Shown in pieces: positions 35,816-47,072 of a stretch of DNA of 64,000 bases (within the stretch, counting starts at the first letter, position 1; each line of letters starts with the position of its first letter). The notes under the pieces were generated by a model that worked only from the letters and a program-made list of their open reading frames with translations, was not told the origin of the DNA and searched no databases. The position numbers were made by a program, and so were the translations under genes. The DNA lies in assembly GCF_014596575.1 (NCBI RefSeq), contig NZ_NASZ01000004.1:124001-188000 (forward strand), in the 5' to 3' direction. The DNA is from Flavobacterium pokkalii. Lineage in GTDB: Bacteria > Bacteroidota > Bacteroidia > Flavobacteriales > Flavobacteriaceae.

Positions 35816-36748
35816 TTATTTAACGTCCATTAATTCAACGTCAAAAATCAACGTAGCATTTGGCGGAATAACTCCTCCTGCTCCACGAGAACCATATCCT
35901 AAGTGAGCAGGAATTACAAAACGAGCTTTATCACCTACTTGCAACAAAGCAATTCCTTCGTCCCATCCTTCAATCACATTTCCTTGCCCTAATGGAAACT
36001 CAATTGGTTTTTTACGTGGGTAAGAGCTATCAAAAACTTTTCCGTCAGGTAATTGTCCTGTGTAGTGAACAGAAACTGTTTTTCCATTTTCTGCTTTTTT
36101 ACCTTCACCTCTTTGGATAAATTGGTAACGCAATCCGCTATCTGTTTTTTGGAAACCGGCAGCTAATTTTTCTAAAGCCTCTTCAGCAGCTGCTTTTTCA
36201 GCTTCTAAACGTTTTTTTCTGTTTCCTTCAAAAACTCTAAACGCTTCTACAGCATTCCATTTTTCAGCTTCTTCACCCACACGGATAATTTCCAAAGTTT
36301 CCAAAACATCACCCTGAGCAACAGCATCAACCACTTCCTGTCCTTCAACAACATGACCAAAAACAGTGTGTTTTCCGTCTAACCATGAAGTTGGAACGTG
36401 CGTAATAAAGAATTGAGAACCATTTGTTCCAGGTCCTGCATTAGCCATAGACAAAACTCCTGGTTTATCGTGTTTTAAACTTGGGTGGAATTCATCATCA
36501 AATTTATAACCAGGATCTCCGGTACCTGAACCTAATGGACACCCACCTTGGATCATAAAATCAGGAATAACTCTGTGAAAAGTTAATCCGTCATAATATT
36601 TTACTCCCTGAGGTTTTTTATTGTTTTCTAAATTACCTTCAGCTAAAGCGACAAAGTTACCTACTGTTCCCGGTGTTAAATCGTGCGTTAATTTTACTAA
36701 AACCGAACCTTTAGCGGTATTGAATTTAGCGTATATTCCGTTTTCCAT
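35816..36748 (-). CDS. Peptidyl-prolyl isomerase: cyclophilin-FKBP fusion
   Basis: 310 aa joining two unrelated isomerase families. Residues about 1-165 are a cyclophilin ([37 protein letters not shown]). A charged helical linker (about 165-200) leads to an FKBP domain (about 215-310: [57 protein letters not shown]). Key residues of both sites are present. There is no signal peptide, so it is cytoplasmic. The fusion recurs in Bacteroidota, as far as I recall. Confidence 0.94.
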   Translation of the reverse strand: MENGIYAKFNTAKGSVLVKLTHDLTPGTVGNFVALAEGNLENNKKPQGVKYYDGLTFHRVIPDFMIQGGCPLGSGTGDPGYKFDDEFHPSLKHDKPGVLSMANAGPGTNGSQFFITHVPTSWLDGKHTVFGHVVEGQEVVDAVAQGDVLETLEIIRVGEEAEKWNAVEAFRVFEGNRKKRLEAEKAAAEEALEKLAAGFQKTDSGLRYQFIQRGEGKKAENGKTVSVHYTGQLPDGKVFDSSYPRKKPIEFPLGQGNVIEGWDEGIALLQVGDKARFVIPAHLGYGSRGAGGVIPPNATLIFDVELMDVK

Positions 36749-36771
36749 TTTTTTTTAAATTTTATTGAAGC

Positions 36772-36779
36772 GCAAATTT
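36772..36779 (-). promoter_or_regulatory. -7 element TAAATTTG of the PPIase gene
   Basis: A minus-strand TAAATTTG, 23 bases upstream of the start. Confidence 0.45.
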
Positions 36780-36855
36780 ACAAATTAAATTAGAGATTGC
36801 GTCAATCTAAAAAACAGAAAATTTGAAGGCGAAGTTTATTTAATGAAAAGTAAAA

Positions 36856-37470
36856 TCAATAATAAATGTCCAAAATAATGTTAGACTTAGAATTATCAAT
36901 CAACTTTTGAATTCTACTATAATAAACTTCATTTACCATCGGACAACCTAAACTATTACAGATATAAGTATTCTGCTCTTCATAAGGCACTTTATCATAT
37001 TGATGCAAAACAATATTTCGTGAAAAAGCATTACTATTTGTCGATTCTAAACCATATAACTTATAGGCTTTCCCAAATTCACCAGAATAACTTTTACCAA
37101 TATAATATTTACCCAATGAAGTACAATAAGAGTTGTTTTCGTTACTAAATTTCAAATCACTAAACATTCCCGAACCTAAACCATGCGCTACCAGCCCCTG
37201 ATCGATAATCTTATCATGAATTAAATCATATACAAAAAAGCGATTTTTACCCGACATTATTTTCATATCCAGCAAAAAAGCAATCTCATTATTAAACTTT
37301 GGATTGGATTTCAACATCGATTTGATTGCAACTATTTGTTCCGAAATTCTTTCTTCTTTAGTTACAATCTCTAATCGACTTTCATTTTGATTTTTTTTCA
37401 AAGATTTGGAATTCACTCCAAAACCACAAAGTATTCCTATTGTAAATACTCCTATAAGTATATTTCTCAT
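36856..37470 (-). CDS. Murein L,D-transpeptidase catalytic-domain protein
   Basis: 204 aa with a signal-like N-terminus (MRNILIGVFTIGILCGFG). The catalytic domain has VAHGLGSGMFSDLKFSNENNSYCTSLGKYYI and the C-terminal YICNSLGCPMVNEVYY with Cys176, which fits the YkuD-like 'murein L,D-transpeptidase catalytic domain' family; IVLHQYDK supplies a conserved His. It likely acts in the periplasm on peptidoglycan cross-links. The pattern SxGCPMV instead of SHGC is a feature of this subfamily. Confidence 0.85.
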   Translation of the reverse strand: MRNILIGVFTIGILCGFGVNSKSLKKNQNESRLEIVTKEERISEQIVAIKSMLKSNPKFNNEIAFLLDMKIMSGKNRFFVYDLIHDKIIDQGLVAHGLGSGMFSDLKFSNENNSYCTSLGKYYIGKSYSGEFGKAYKLYGLESTNSNAFSRNIVLHQYDKVPYEEQNTYICNSLGCPMVNEVYYSRIQKLIDNSKSNIILDIYY

Positions 37471-37678
37471 TAGCAGGTTAAAATTATACGCAGCGCAAAA
37501 TCAAACTCTTAATTCAATATTTCATTTGCACTTTAATCATAAATTTGGGACGCCCAAAAATATAACTTTTTTAAATTCAAAACACACATAAAAAAACTTT
37601 AACATATTAATATTCAAAAATTTAATCTCCAAAAAAGCTTTAATCTACATCAATTCATATGCTCCTGAAAAAACTTTG

Positions 37679-37686
37679 TACCTTTG
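37679..37686 (+). promoter_or_regulatory. -7 element TACCTTTG of trmD
   Basis: TACCTTTG 28 bases before the chosen trmD ATG. It lies inside a longer open frame starting at a TTG and argues for the ATG. Confidence 0.6.
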
Positions 37687-37714
37687 CCCCATTCAAAAAC
37701 CTAGATATAGAATC

Positions 37715-38395
37715 ATGCGAATTGACATTATTACTGTTTTACCTGAATTACTACGCAGTCCATTTGAGGCTTCGATTATGAAACGCGCCATCGACAAAGG
37801 TCTCGTAGAAGTTCACATCCATAATTTAAGAGATTACACTACAAACAGACAAAAAAGTGTAGACGATTATCCTTATGGCGGCGGAGCAGGAATGGTCATG
37901 ACGGTACAGCCTATTGACGACTGCATTACACATTTAAAAAGTCAACGAGAGTATGACGAAGTTATCTACATGTCGCCGGACGGAGAAACTTTGAATCAAA
38001 AAATGGCTAATACGATGTCAATGTATGAGAATATCATCATTTTGTGCGGACATTATAAAGGCGTGGATCAAAGAGTGCGCGATCATTTTATTACCAAAGA
38101 AATTTCCATTGGAGATTACGTTTTAAGCGGAGGCGAATTAGGCGCTTTGGTATTATCTGATACTTTAATCCGTTTGATTCCGGGAGTTTTAAGTGACGAA
38201 ACCTCAGCATTAACAGATAGCTTTCAGGATAATTTATTATCAGGTCCAATCTATACAAGACCAGCCGATTACAAAGGATGGAAAGTCCCTGAAGTTTTAT
38301 TAAGTGGCCATTCGTCTAAAATTGATAAATGGCGTGAAGATATGGCGTATGAACACACCAAAAACCGTCGCCCTGACTTGCTTGACCATGAATAA
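37715..38395 (+). CDS. trmD: tRNA (guanine37-N1)-methyltransferase
   Basis: 226 aa from the ATG at 37715 ([13 protein letters not shown]). TrmD methylates G37 of tRNAs next to the anticodon using SAM and prevents +1 frameshifting. The SPOUT trefoil-knot motifs are present: [24 protein letters not shown] and [16 protein letters not shown]. The frame continues upstream to a TTG but over the promoter. It is followed 150 bases later by rplS, which is its usual neighbour but here has its own promoter. Confidence 0.96.
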   Translation: MRIDIITVLPELLRSPFEASIMKRAIDKGLVEVHIHNLRDYTTNRQKSVDDYPYGGGAGMVMTVQPIDDCITHLKSQREYDEVIYMSPDGETLNQKMANTMSMYENIIILCGHYKGVDQRVRDHFITKEISIGDYVLSGGELGALVLSDTLIRLIPGVLSDETSALTDSFQDNLLSGPIYTRPADYKGWKVPEVLLSGHSSKIDKWREDMAYEHTKNRRPDLLDHE

Positions 38396-38438
38396 CTTAA
38401 GCCTAATAATAAGTCTCTAAAAAATTATTAATTATTAA

Positions 38439-38469
38439 TTGTTAGTTTAGGAATTAAATTTTACTTTTG
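38439..38469 (+). promoter_or_regulatory. rplS promoter (TTG-N20-TACTTTTG)
   Basis: TTG at 38439-38441 and TACTTTTG at 38462-38469, leaving a leader of about 65-70 bases before the rplS ATG. Confidence 0.65.
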
Positions 38470-38543
38470 CACCCACATTTAATTAACCTCTGGCGATAAT
38501 CGTGAATGTTGATTAGATTTTTAAATTAAAATGAGCAATTAAA

Positions 38544-38894
38544 ATGGCAAATTTAGTAGATTTCGTTAACAGCGAATTTGTAACAAAAAAAGATTTTCCT
38601 GATTTCGGAGCTGGAGATACTATCACAGTTTACTACGAAATTAAAGAGGGTGAAAAAACAAGAACTCAGTTCTTTAAAGGAGTTGTAATCCAAAGAAGAG
38701 GTACAGGAAGTACTGAAACTTTTACAATTCGTAAAATGTCTGGTTCAGTAGGTGTTGAACGTATCTTCCCTATCAACTTACCAGCTCTACAAAAAATTGA
38801 AATCAACAAGAAAGGTGCTGTACGTAGAGCAAGAATCTTCTACTTCAGAGAACTTACTGGTAAAAAAGCAAAAATCAAAGACAAAAGAAGATAA
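38544..38894 (+). CDS. rplS: 50S ribosomal protein L19
   Basis: 116 aa. It shows the L19 hallmark RTQFFKGVVIQRRGTGSTETFTIRKMSGSVGVERIFPINLP and the basic C-terminus FYFRELTGKKAKIKDKRR. It sits at the 30S-50S interface. The start is the first ATG that gives MANLVDFVNSEF. A short unrelated ATG-three-codon stop frame (38531-38542) lies just upstream. A strong terminator follows. Confidence 0.97.
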   Translation: MANLVDFVNSEFVTKKDFPDFGAGDTITVYYEIKEGEKTRTQFFKGVVIQRRGTGSTETFTIRKMSGSVGVERIFPINLPALQKIEINKKGAVRRARIFYFRELTGKKAKIKDKRR

Positions 38895-38913
38895 TCACTT
38901 ATCTCTTTATCAT

Positions 38914-38958
38914 AAAAAGTCCTGTTCCGAACCATCGGAGTCAGGACTTTTTTTTATA
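38914..38958 (+). terminator. Terminator of rplS
   Basis: An 11-bp outer stem (38914-38924 with 38942-38952) and an inner CCGA/TCGG stem, followed by a T-run. Confidence 0.9.
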
Positions 38959-39066
38959 AAATCACAATTCGAAAAAAAATCAGGCTAAATCCAACAGATT
39001 CACTTAAAAAAAATAACATTTTAAAGCCTTGTCGTTAGTTATCCCATAATTCGCTTAATTCTATAA

Positions 39067-41415
<2,349 letters not shown>

Positions 41416-41435
41416 TTTTTTCTTAATCCTATATT

Positions 41436-41470
41436 AAAGACAACTCGAAAGGGTTGTCTTTTTTTTTACT
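41436..41470 (+). terminator. Terminator of icd
   Basis: A stem of 9 A-U/G-C pairs plus a wobble and a C-G pair closing a GAAA tetraloop, then a T-run. Confidence 0.9.
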
Positions 41471-41498
41471 TTTTAAATCAGAAAATATTTTTTTATAA

Positions 41499-41518
41499 AT
41501 AAACGAACATTCATTTAT
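41499..41518. promoter_or_regulatory. Candidate TetR operator (imperfect 20-bp palindrome)
   Basis: The sequence ATAAACGAACATTCATTTAT reads as a dyad in which 16 of 20 positions agree with its reverse complement. It ends six bases before the tetR -7 element, so a bound dimer would cover the -33 region. It fits autoregulation by the following TetR protein. Confidence 0.6.
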
Positions 41519-41524
41519 AATTAA

Positions 41525-41532
41525 TACTTTTG
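41525..41532 (+). promoter_or_regulatory. -7 element TACTTTTG of the tetR-MFS unit
   Basis: TACTTTTG 20 bases before the tetR ATG and immediately after the candidate operator. Confidence 0.55.
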
Positions 41533-41552
41533 CTCCGTTACATCAAAAAACA

Positions 41553-42146
41553 ATGAGAACAAGAGATACAAACAAAGAAGAAATCGTCAAACTAAATGCA
41601 ATCAGACTATTAGTTGAAAAAGGGATTGAAGGTTTTAGCATGAACCGACTGGCAAAAGAAAGTAAAATTTCAGTTGCTACGCTTTATATCTATTATTCTG
41701 ACAAAGAAGAGTTAATCAAAAAAATTGGAATTGAAATAGGAAAACGTTTTTTTGATGAAATGGCAAAAGACTTCTCACCTACAATGTCTTTCAAAGAAGG
41801 CTTATACAAACAATGGGAAAACAGAAGCCGTCATACTCAGGAAAATCCGCTTGATGTAAGTTGTTGGGAAGTTTTAACGCATTCCAGTTATGCAGAAGAA
41901 ATTTTAGAAGAAAGTCTTCAGAACTTCAAAATCATTATGGGACAATTCTTTAAAAATGCTGTTGAACGTAAAGAATTAATTCCAACAATCTCTAAAGAGG
42001 TTTTTTGGAGTATAGCCTATGGTCCATTATACTCCTTATTACGCTTTGAAAGAGATGGAAAGAACTTTGGAGGAGGGCCATTTAAACTTAATAAAGAAAT
42101 CACTAACGAAGCTTTTGAACTGGTTTTAAAAGCACTAACACCTTAA
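41553..42146 (+). CDS. TetR/AcrR-family transcriptional regulator
   Basis: 197 aa. The N-terminal helix-turn-helix is clear (residues about 8-57: IEGFSMNRLAKESKISVATLYIYYSDKEELIKKIG). The ligand-binding C-terminal domain has the usual helices with no recognised effector motif. It heads a unit with a 76-aa protein and an MFS transporter separated by a few bases, so it most likely represses that efflux system. A palindromic operator candidate overlaps its promoter. Confidence 0.92.
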   Translation: MRTRDTNKEEIVKLNAIRLLVEKGIEGFSMNRLAKESKISVATLYIYYSDKEELIKKIGIEIGKRFFDEMAKDFSPTMSFKEGLYKQWENRSRHTQENPLDVSCWEVLTHSSYAEEILEESLQNFKIIMGQFFKNAVERKELIPTISKEVFWSIAYGPLYSLLRFERDGKNFGGGPFKLNKEITNEAFELVLKALTP

Positions 42147-42156
42147 AACCTTGATT

Positions 42157-42387
42157 ATGGAAAATGAAATCAACAATATTTTAATTTTCGGGACAAATAT
42201 CAAAACGGAAAAGGATAAAAAAAGTATAAGTCCCATTTTAGATGCACATCCGGAAATCAACCAATGGAATATTGATCTGGAAGATATCGATTCCGTTTTA
42301 CGAATAGAAAGTCAAAATCTAAGTGCTGAACAAATAATCAAACTCATCACAGAACAGGATTACAAATGTTCTGAACTAAGCGAATAA
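42157..42387 (+). CDS. Small HMA-like protein of unknown function
   Basis: 76 aa from the ATG at 42157; a TTG two codons earlier is less likely. The pattern NILIFGTNI-helix-SISPILDAHPEINQWNIDLEDIDSVLRIES-helix-IIKLITEQDYKCSEL follows the beta-alpha-beta-beta-alpha-beta order of heavy-metal-associated domains but lacks the CxxC metal site. It is placed between tetR and the MFS gene, 10 bases after one and two bases before the other, so it is co-translated. Its job is unknown. Confidence 0.7.
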   Translation: MENEINNILIFGTNIKTEKDKKSISPILDAHPEINQWNIDLEDIDSVLRIESQNLSAEQIIKLITEQDYKCSELSE

Positions 42388-42389
42388 AA

Positions 42390-43658
42390 ATGAAAAAAAA
42401 TCCCCAAGCGATTCCTTTTACTTCCTATCAGAAGTTTGCCATATTCATTCTGGCAATAACACAATTTACCGTAATTCTTGATTTTATGGTCATGTCTCCA
42501 TTAGGTGATATTTTAATGAAAAGCATGCAAATAAAACCATCCCATTTTGGATTAGTCGTTTCGGCTTACGCCTTTAGCGCCGGAATATCCGGATTGCTGA
42601 CAGCCGGTTTTGCGGATAAATTTGACCGAAAAAAATTGCTCCTTTTCTTTTACACCGGATTTATATTAGGAACCATTTTGTGCGGACTCGTTAATTCTTA
42701 CCCCCTATTGGTTGCCGCCAGAATCATTACCGGATTATTTGGCGGTGTTATCGGATCGATTTCCATGGCTATTGTTACCGATTTATTTTCGATGCAACAA
42801 CGCGGACGTGTTATGGGATTTATTCAAATGGCTTTTGGAGCCAGTCAAATTTTCGGAATTCCCTTAGGGCTTTATATCGCAACTGCCTGGGATTGGCACG
42901 CTCCCTTTCTATGGGTCGCAGCAATGGCTGTCGTAATTGCGGTATTAATCGCGCTCAAATTAAAACCATTAACCGAACATCTTGCAATACAAAAAGAAAA
43001 TTCACCCGCACAACATCTTTTGCATACAATTAGCAAAAAAGAATACCGCATAGGATTTGCCGCAACGGCAATTCTGTCTCTTGGAGGGTTTATGCTAATG
43101 CCTTTCGGAAGTGCTTTTGCCATCAACAACTTAAAAATAACCGAGGAACAACTTCCTTTAATTTTTATGATTGCCGGTTTATCAACACTTATCATTATGC
43201 CTGTTATTGGAAAACTAAGTGATAAAATTGATAAATTCAAAATTTTCACTGCGGCTACCATTTGGACCATTATTACGGTTGCCATTTATACCAATCTTTC
43301 TGAAACCCCTTTCTTATTAGTTGCTTTAATCAACGTCATTATGATGATGGGAGTTATGAGCCGAATGGTTCCTTCAACGGCTTTAGTAACTTCTGTTCCT
43401 GCGAAAGAAGACCGAGGTGCTTTTATGAGTATTAACTCTTCATTACAGCAAATTTCAGGAGGAATCGCTGCCGCCTTTGCCGGAACTATTGTGATACAAA
43501 AAGACAATTTCAGTCCGCTGGAACATTACAACACTTTAGGTTATATCATCATCGGAATTTCTTTTATTTCCATTATTCTGCTCAGTCGTGTAAACCAACA
43601 TTTGAAGAAAAATCCGGAACAAGACACCGATACTGTTATTAGCGTTTCGGAAACTTAA
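42390..43658 (+). CDS. MFS transporter (drug-efflux type)
   Basis: 422 aa with 12 predicted membrane helices. It has the loop 2-3 motif GFADKFDRKKLLLF (motif A variant), RIITGLFGGVIGSISMAIVTDLF (motif B/C region) and SMQQRGRVMGF. It begins with a cytosolic stretch MKKNPQAIPFTSYQKFAI, placing the N-terminus inside. It is probably an antiporter for drugs or metabolites controlled by the upstream TetR regulator. Starting two bases after the small HMA-like gene, it is translationally linked to it. Confidence 0.92.
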   Translation: MKKNPQAIPFTSYQKFAIFILAITQFTVILDFMVMSPLGDILMKSMQIKPSHFGLVVSAYAFSAGISGLLTAGFADKFDRKKLLLFFYTGFILGTILCGLVNSYPLLVAARIITGLFGGVIGSISMAIVTDLFSMQQRGRVMGFIQMAFGASQIFGIPLGLYIATAWDWHAPFLWVAAMAVVIAVLIALKLKPLTEHLAIQKENSPAQHLLHTISKKEYRIGFAATAILSLGGFMLMPFGSAFAINNLKITEEQLPLIFMIAGLSTLIIMPVIGKLSDKIDKFKIFTAATIWTIITVAIYTNLSETPFLLVALINVIMMMGVMSRMVPSTALVTSVPAKEDRGAFMSINSSLQQISGGIAAAFAGTIVIQKDNFSPLEHYNTLGYIIIGISFISIILLSRVNQHLKKNPEQDTDTVISVSET

Positions 43659-43737
43659 AAAAATCACTTTAAATTAACAATTGTTCAATTGGTTTTACCT
43701 TACAAATAACAGACATTTGTACTACAAAAAACTCAAA

Positions 43738-46119
43738 ATGATTCTAAAAAAAATAAATCTTCTTTTAACCATATTACTGGTCAGTTTTTCTGCTTTTGCA
43801 CAGCAAAAAATCACATTAAGCGGTATCATTACTGATGGTAAAAACAACGAAACCTTGATTGGTGTCAACGTCTATTTTCCGGAATTAAAAACCGGAACCA
43901 CCACTAACGAATACGGTTTTTATTCGATAAGTATCCCTAAAGGAAATCAGAAAATAGTCATCAGTTATATTGGTTATCAAAATATCGAAAAAAATGTTTC
44001 GATTAACCAAAGCACCAAAATGAATTGGGAGCTTAAAGAAAATGGCGAAATGTTGAACGAAGTAGTTATCAAAGATAATTCCGGGCGCAGCAATACCCGA
44101 ACGCCCGAAATGAGTGTCAACAAACTTTCGATTGCTTCCATCAAAAAAATGCCGGTTGTTTTAGGCGAAGTCGATGTAATCAAATCCATTTTACTGTTAC
44201 CGGGAGTTACTAATGCCGGCGAAGGCGCATCCGGATTTAATGTCCGCGGTGGTGGAGCCGACCAAAATCTGATTCTTTTAGACGAAGCTACTATTTATAA
44301 CTCTTCACACGTTTTTGGATTTTTCTCGGTTTTTAACCCTGATGCTATCAAAGATTTAAAATTATACAAAGGCGGAATTCCGGCTCGTTTTGGAGGACGG
44401 GCTTCTTCGGTTTTAGATATTTATCAAAAAGACGGAAACAGCAATGATTTTCACGTAAATGGTGGCATCGGTTTAATTTCCAGCCGATTGCTTGCCGAAG
44501 GTCCGATTGTAAAAGACAAAGCTTCGTTTTTAATTGGTGGCCGGGCTTCTTATGCACATTTGTTCCTAAAACTTTCTGAAGAACAAAAAAATAACTCTGC
44601 CTATTTTTATGATTTGAATACCAAATTGAGTTATAAAATCAACGACAACAACAGTCTTTATTTATCGGGATATTTTGGTCGCGATGTTTTTGCCATAGAC
44701 AAAAGTTTCAGCAATACTTACGGAAACACAACGCTCAATTTACGTTGGAATCATCTTTTTTCAGATAAATTATTTTCGAATTTGTCATTGATTTACAGCG
44801 ATTATTATTACGGGTTGGATTTGGATTTTATAGGTTTTAATTGGGAATCAGGCATTAAAAATTACAATATCAAATACGATTTTAAAAATTATATTTCCGA
44901 TAATTTCAAATTAAATTATGGTTTCAATGGAATTTATTACAATTTCAATCCCGGAACCATCGTCCCTTCTTCCGAAGATTCCGGAATAAATCCGGATCAA
45001 TTGGACCGAAAATACGCTTTTGAACCGGCTGCTTATATAGAAGCCGAAAACAAAATCAGTAAAAAATTCACTGTTGCTTATGGTTTGCGATACAGTTTAT
45101 TCTACCGTTTAGGAAATTCGACCATTAATTTATACGAAAATAACAATCCGGTTGTTTTCAATTCGGACTTCCAGATTTATGAAAAAGCAACTCCCATTGG
45201 AACAAAATATTATGGTAAAAACAAAACTATAAAAAGCTTCAACAACTTCGAACCACGTTTTGCTGTTTCTTACCAACTTAACGAGGATCAAGCCGTAAAA
45301 GCCAGTTACAACCGAATGATACAGTATTTACAATTGGTTTCCAACACCTCCTCTCCAACTCCTTTAGACGTTTGGATGCCAAGTGACACCTACATCAAAC
45401 CCCAAATTGCTGACCAAATTGCCGTTGGTTATTTCAAAAACATTCGCAACGGCGATTATTCGATTGAAATTGAAAGTTTTTACAAAAAAATCCAGAATCG
45501 CATGGATTATATTGATGGTGCCGAATTGATTGCCAATGAAGCCATCGAACAGGTGGTTTTAAATGGAAGAATGCGCTCTTACGGACTTGAAATGATGTTC
45601 AAGAAAAACGAAGGTCGCTTAAACGGTTGGATTTCTTATACCTTATCCAAATCGGAACAACAAACTCCGGGCAGAACTCCCGAAGAAATCGGAATTAATT
45701 ACGGAAAATGGTACAATTCCGCTTATGATAAAACCCATAATCTGGCCATTACCTCAGCTTACAAACTGAATGAAAAATGGGATTTTGGAGCTAATTTTAT
45801 CCTGCAATCCGGACAACCGGTCACCTATCCTGATGGAAAATACAATTATTTGGGGGTTGATGTTCCCAATTACGGTTTGCGTAACAGAAACCGTTTGCCT
45901 CTTTATCATCATTTAGATGTTTCTGCAACTCTCACGCCTACTAAAAACAAAGATAGAAACTGGAAAGGCGAATGGGTTTTTAGCATTTACAATTTGTACA
46001 ACAGGCAAAATGCCGCTTCGATGAATTTTAGACAAAATACCGATACAGCAGCCAATGAAGCTGTAAAAACATCCATTTTTGGGATTGTTCCTGCGGTGAG
46101 TTATAATTTTAAATTTTAA
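43738..46119 (+). CDS. TonB-dependent receptor with carboxypeptidase-like N-domain
   Basis: 793 aa from the ATG at 43738, the start of the signal peptide MILKKINLLLTILLVSFSAF. Domains: carboxypeptidase-regulatory-like (about 25-105, LSGIITDGKNNETLIGVNVYF), plug (about 125-235, FNVRGGGADQNLILLDEATIYNSSHVFGFFSVFNPDAIKDLKLYKGGIPARFGGRASSVLDI), then a ~22-strand barrel ending in an aromatic C-terminus (AVSYNFKF). It sits in the outer membrane. It pairs with the DUF4249 gene 4 bases downstream. The substrate is not known. Confidence 0.92.
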   Translation: MILKKINLLLTILLVSFSAFAQQKITLSGIITDGKNNETLIGVNVYFPELKTGTTTNEYGFYSISIPKGNQKIVISYIGYQNIEKNVSINQSTKMNWELKENGEMLNEVVIKDNSGRSNTRTPEMSVNKLSIASIKKMPVVLGEVDVIKSILLLPGVTNAGEGASGFNVRGGGADQNLILLDEATIYNSSHVFGFFSVFNPDAIKDLKLYKGGIPARFGGRASSVLDIYQKDGNSNDFHVNGGIGLISSRLLAEGPIVKDKASFLIGGRASYAHLFLKLSEEQKNNSAYFYDLNTKLSYKINDNNSLYLSGYFGRDVFAIDKSFSNTYGNTTLNLRWNHLFSDKLFSNLSLIYSDYYYGLDLDFIGFNWESGIKNYNIKYDFKNYISDNFKLNYGFNGIYYNFNPGTIVPSSEDSGINPDQLDRKYAFEPAAYIEAENKISKKFTVAYGLRYSLFYRLGNSTINLYENNNPVVFNSDFQIYEKATPIGTKYYGKNKTIKSFNNFEPRFAVSYQLNEDQAVKASYNRMIQYLQLVSNTSSPTPLDVWMPSDTYIKPQIADQIAVGYFKNIRNGDYSIEIESFYKKIQNRMDYIDGAELIANEAIEQVVLNGRMRSYGLEMMFKKNEGRLNGWISYTLSKSEQQTPGRTPEEIGINYGKWYNSAYDKTHNLAITSAYKLNEKWDFGANFILQSGQPVTYPDGKYNYLGVDVPNYGLRNRNRLPLYHHLDVSATLTPTKNKDRNWKGEWVFSIYNLYNRQNAASMNFRQNTDTAANEAVKTSIFGIVPAVSYNFKF

Positions 46120-46123
46120 TACT

Positions 46124-46945
46124 ATGAAAAAGATATTTTTCCCTTTTATAATTCTTCTTATCGGTTTATGCTCCAGTTGTGAAGAAGTGGTTGATTTAAA
46201 ATTAAACACAGCCGCTCCCCGACTCGTTGTCGAAGCTTCTATTTATTGGATAAAAGAAAGTAGTGGCAATGCACAAAAAATAAAATTAACTACCACAACC
46301 GGCTATTACGATACTGAAATTCCTATTGTCACCGGAGCAAATGTCAAGATTACGAACAGCGAAAACACCATTTTTAATTTCGAAGAAATTCCGAATTCCG
46401 GCGAATATGCCTGCACGGAATTTGTTCCTAAAATTGGAGAGACTTACACTCTTACTATTATTTACAACGATGAAACCTACGTTGCCACAGAAGTTTTTCA
46501 ATCATTGGCACCAATAACCAGAGTGGAGCAAAATAATGAAGGTGGTTTTACCGGAAAAGATATCGAGGTAAAAGCGTACTATAACGATCCTGCTAACGAA
46601 GATAATTTCTACCTGTACCGCTACCAATATACTAACGAAGCCACAATAAGTTACAGCATTGATGATGACCGATTTTTTCAGGGAAACGAATTCTTTAGTA
46701 ATTCAAGCAATGACGATTTAAAAGCCGGAGATGTGGTAGAATTAATGCACATGGGAATTTCTCAACAATATTACAATTACATGAACATTTTAATTGACAA
46801 TACCGGATCTAATTCCGGAGGTCCGTTCCAAACTCCACCTGCAACCGTAAGAGGAAATATCAAAAACATCACAAATCCGCAGAATTATGCTTTGGGCTAT
46901 TTTGCCCTGGGCGAAACAGACATGCGTCGTTACGTGATTCAATAA
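46124..46945 (+). CDS. DUF4249 lipoprotein, partner of the TonB receptor
   Basis: 273 aa with lipobox Cys19 (GLCSSC). It opens with CEEVVDLKLNTAAPRLVVEASI, the DUF4249 signature, followed by an Ig-like beta region with Asn/Asp-rich strands and a C-terminal NPQNYALGYFALGETD motif. It is the surface-exposed partner usually encoded beside such receptors, comparable in arrangement to SusD next to SusC, though not homologous. The start lies 4 bases after the receptor stop. Confidence 0.88.
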   Translation: MKKIFFPFIILLIGLCSSCEEVVDLKLNTAAPRLVVEASIYWIKESSGNAQKIKLTTTTGYYDTEIPIVTGANVKITNSENTIFNFEEIPNSGEYACTEFVPKIGETYTLTIIYNDETYVATEVFQSLAPITRVEQNNEGGFTGKDIEVKAYYNDPANEDNFYLYRYQYTNEATISYSIDDDRFFQGNEFFSNSSNDDLKAGDVVELMHMGISQQYYNYMNILIDNTGSNSGGPFQTPPATVRGNIKNITNPQNYALGYFALGETDMRRYVIQ

Positions 46946-46949
46946 TTTA

Positions 46950-47025
46950 TTGTAACCCGCAAAGTTCACAAAGAAACAATCCTAAAAACCCGTATAATCT
47001 GTGGCTAAAAAAAACAAAAAACTAT
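46950..47025. repeat. Intergenic CCGCAAAGTTCACAAAG-type repeat
   Basis: Between the DUF4249 and thiamine pyrophosphokinase genes, the sequence CCGCAAAGTTCACAAAG near 46954 and TCTGTGGCT near 46999 resemble the CCGCAGATTCGCAGATT repeat at 12430 in style. They look like remnants of a dispersed intergenic repeat family. Confidence 0.4.
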
Positions 47026-47029
47026 TAGC

Positions 47030-47037
47030 TATCTTTG
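47030..47037 (+). promoter_or_regulatory. -7 element TATCTTTG of the thiamine pyrophosphokinase gene
   Basis: TATCTTTG 35 bases before the TTG start at 47073. Confidence 0.55.
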
Positions 47038-47072
47038 TTAGCAAAATTCTCTAATTTAAAATTGTAATTCTT

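Noticed and set aside
38531..38542. Three-codon ORF before rplS as a regulatory leader peptide
   Set aside because: Too short and A/T-rich to distinguish from chance; no attenuation hairpin accompanies it.
47000..47072. TPP riboswitch upstream of thiamine pyrophosphokinase
   Set aside because: None of the conserved THI-box segments (such as CUGAGA) is present in the short leader.
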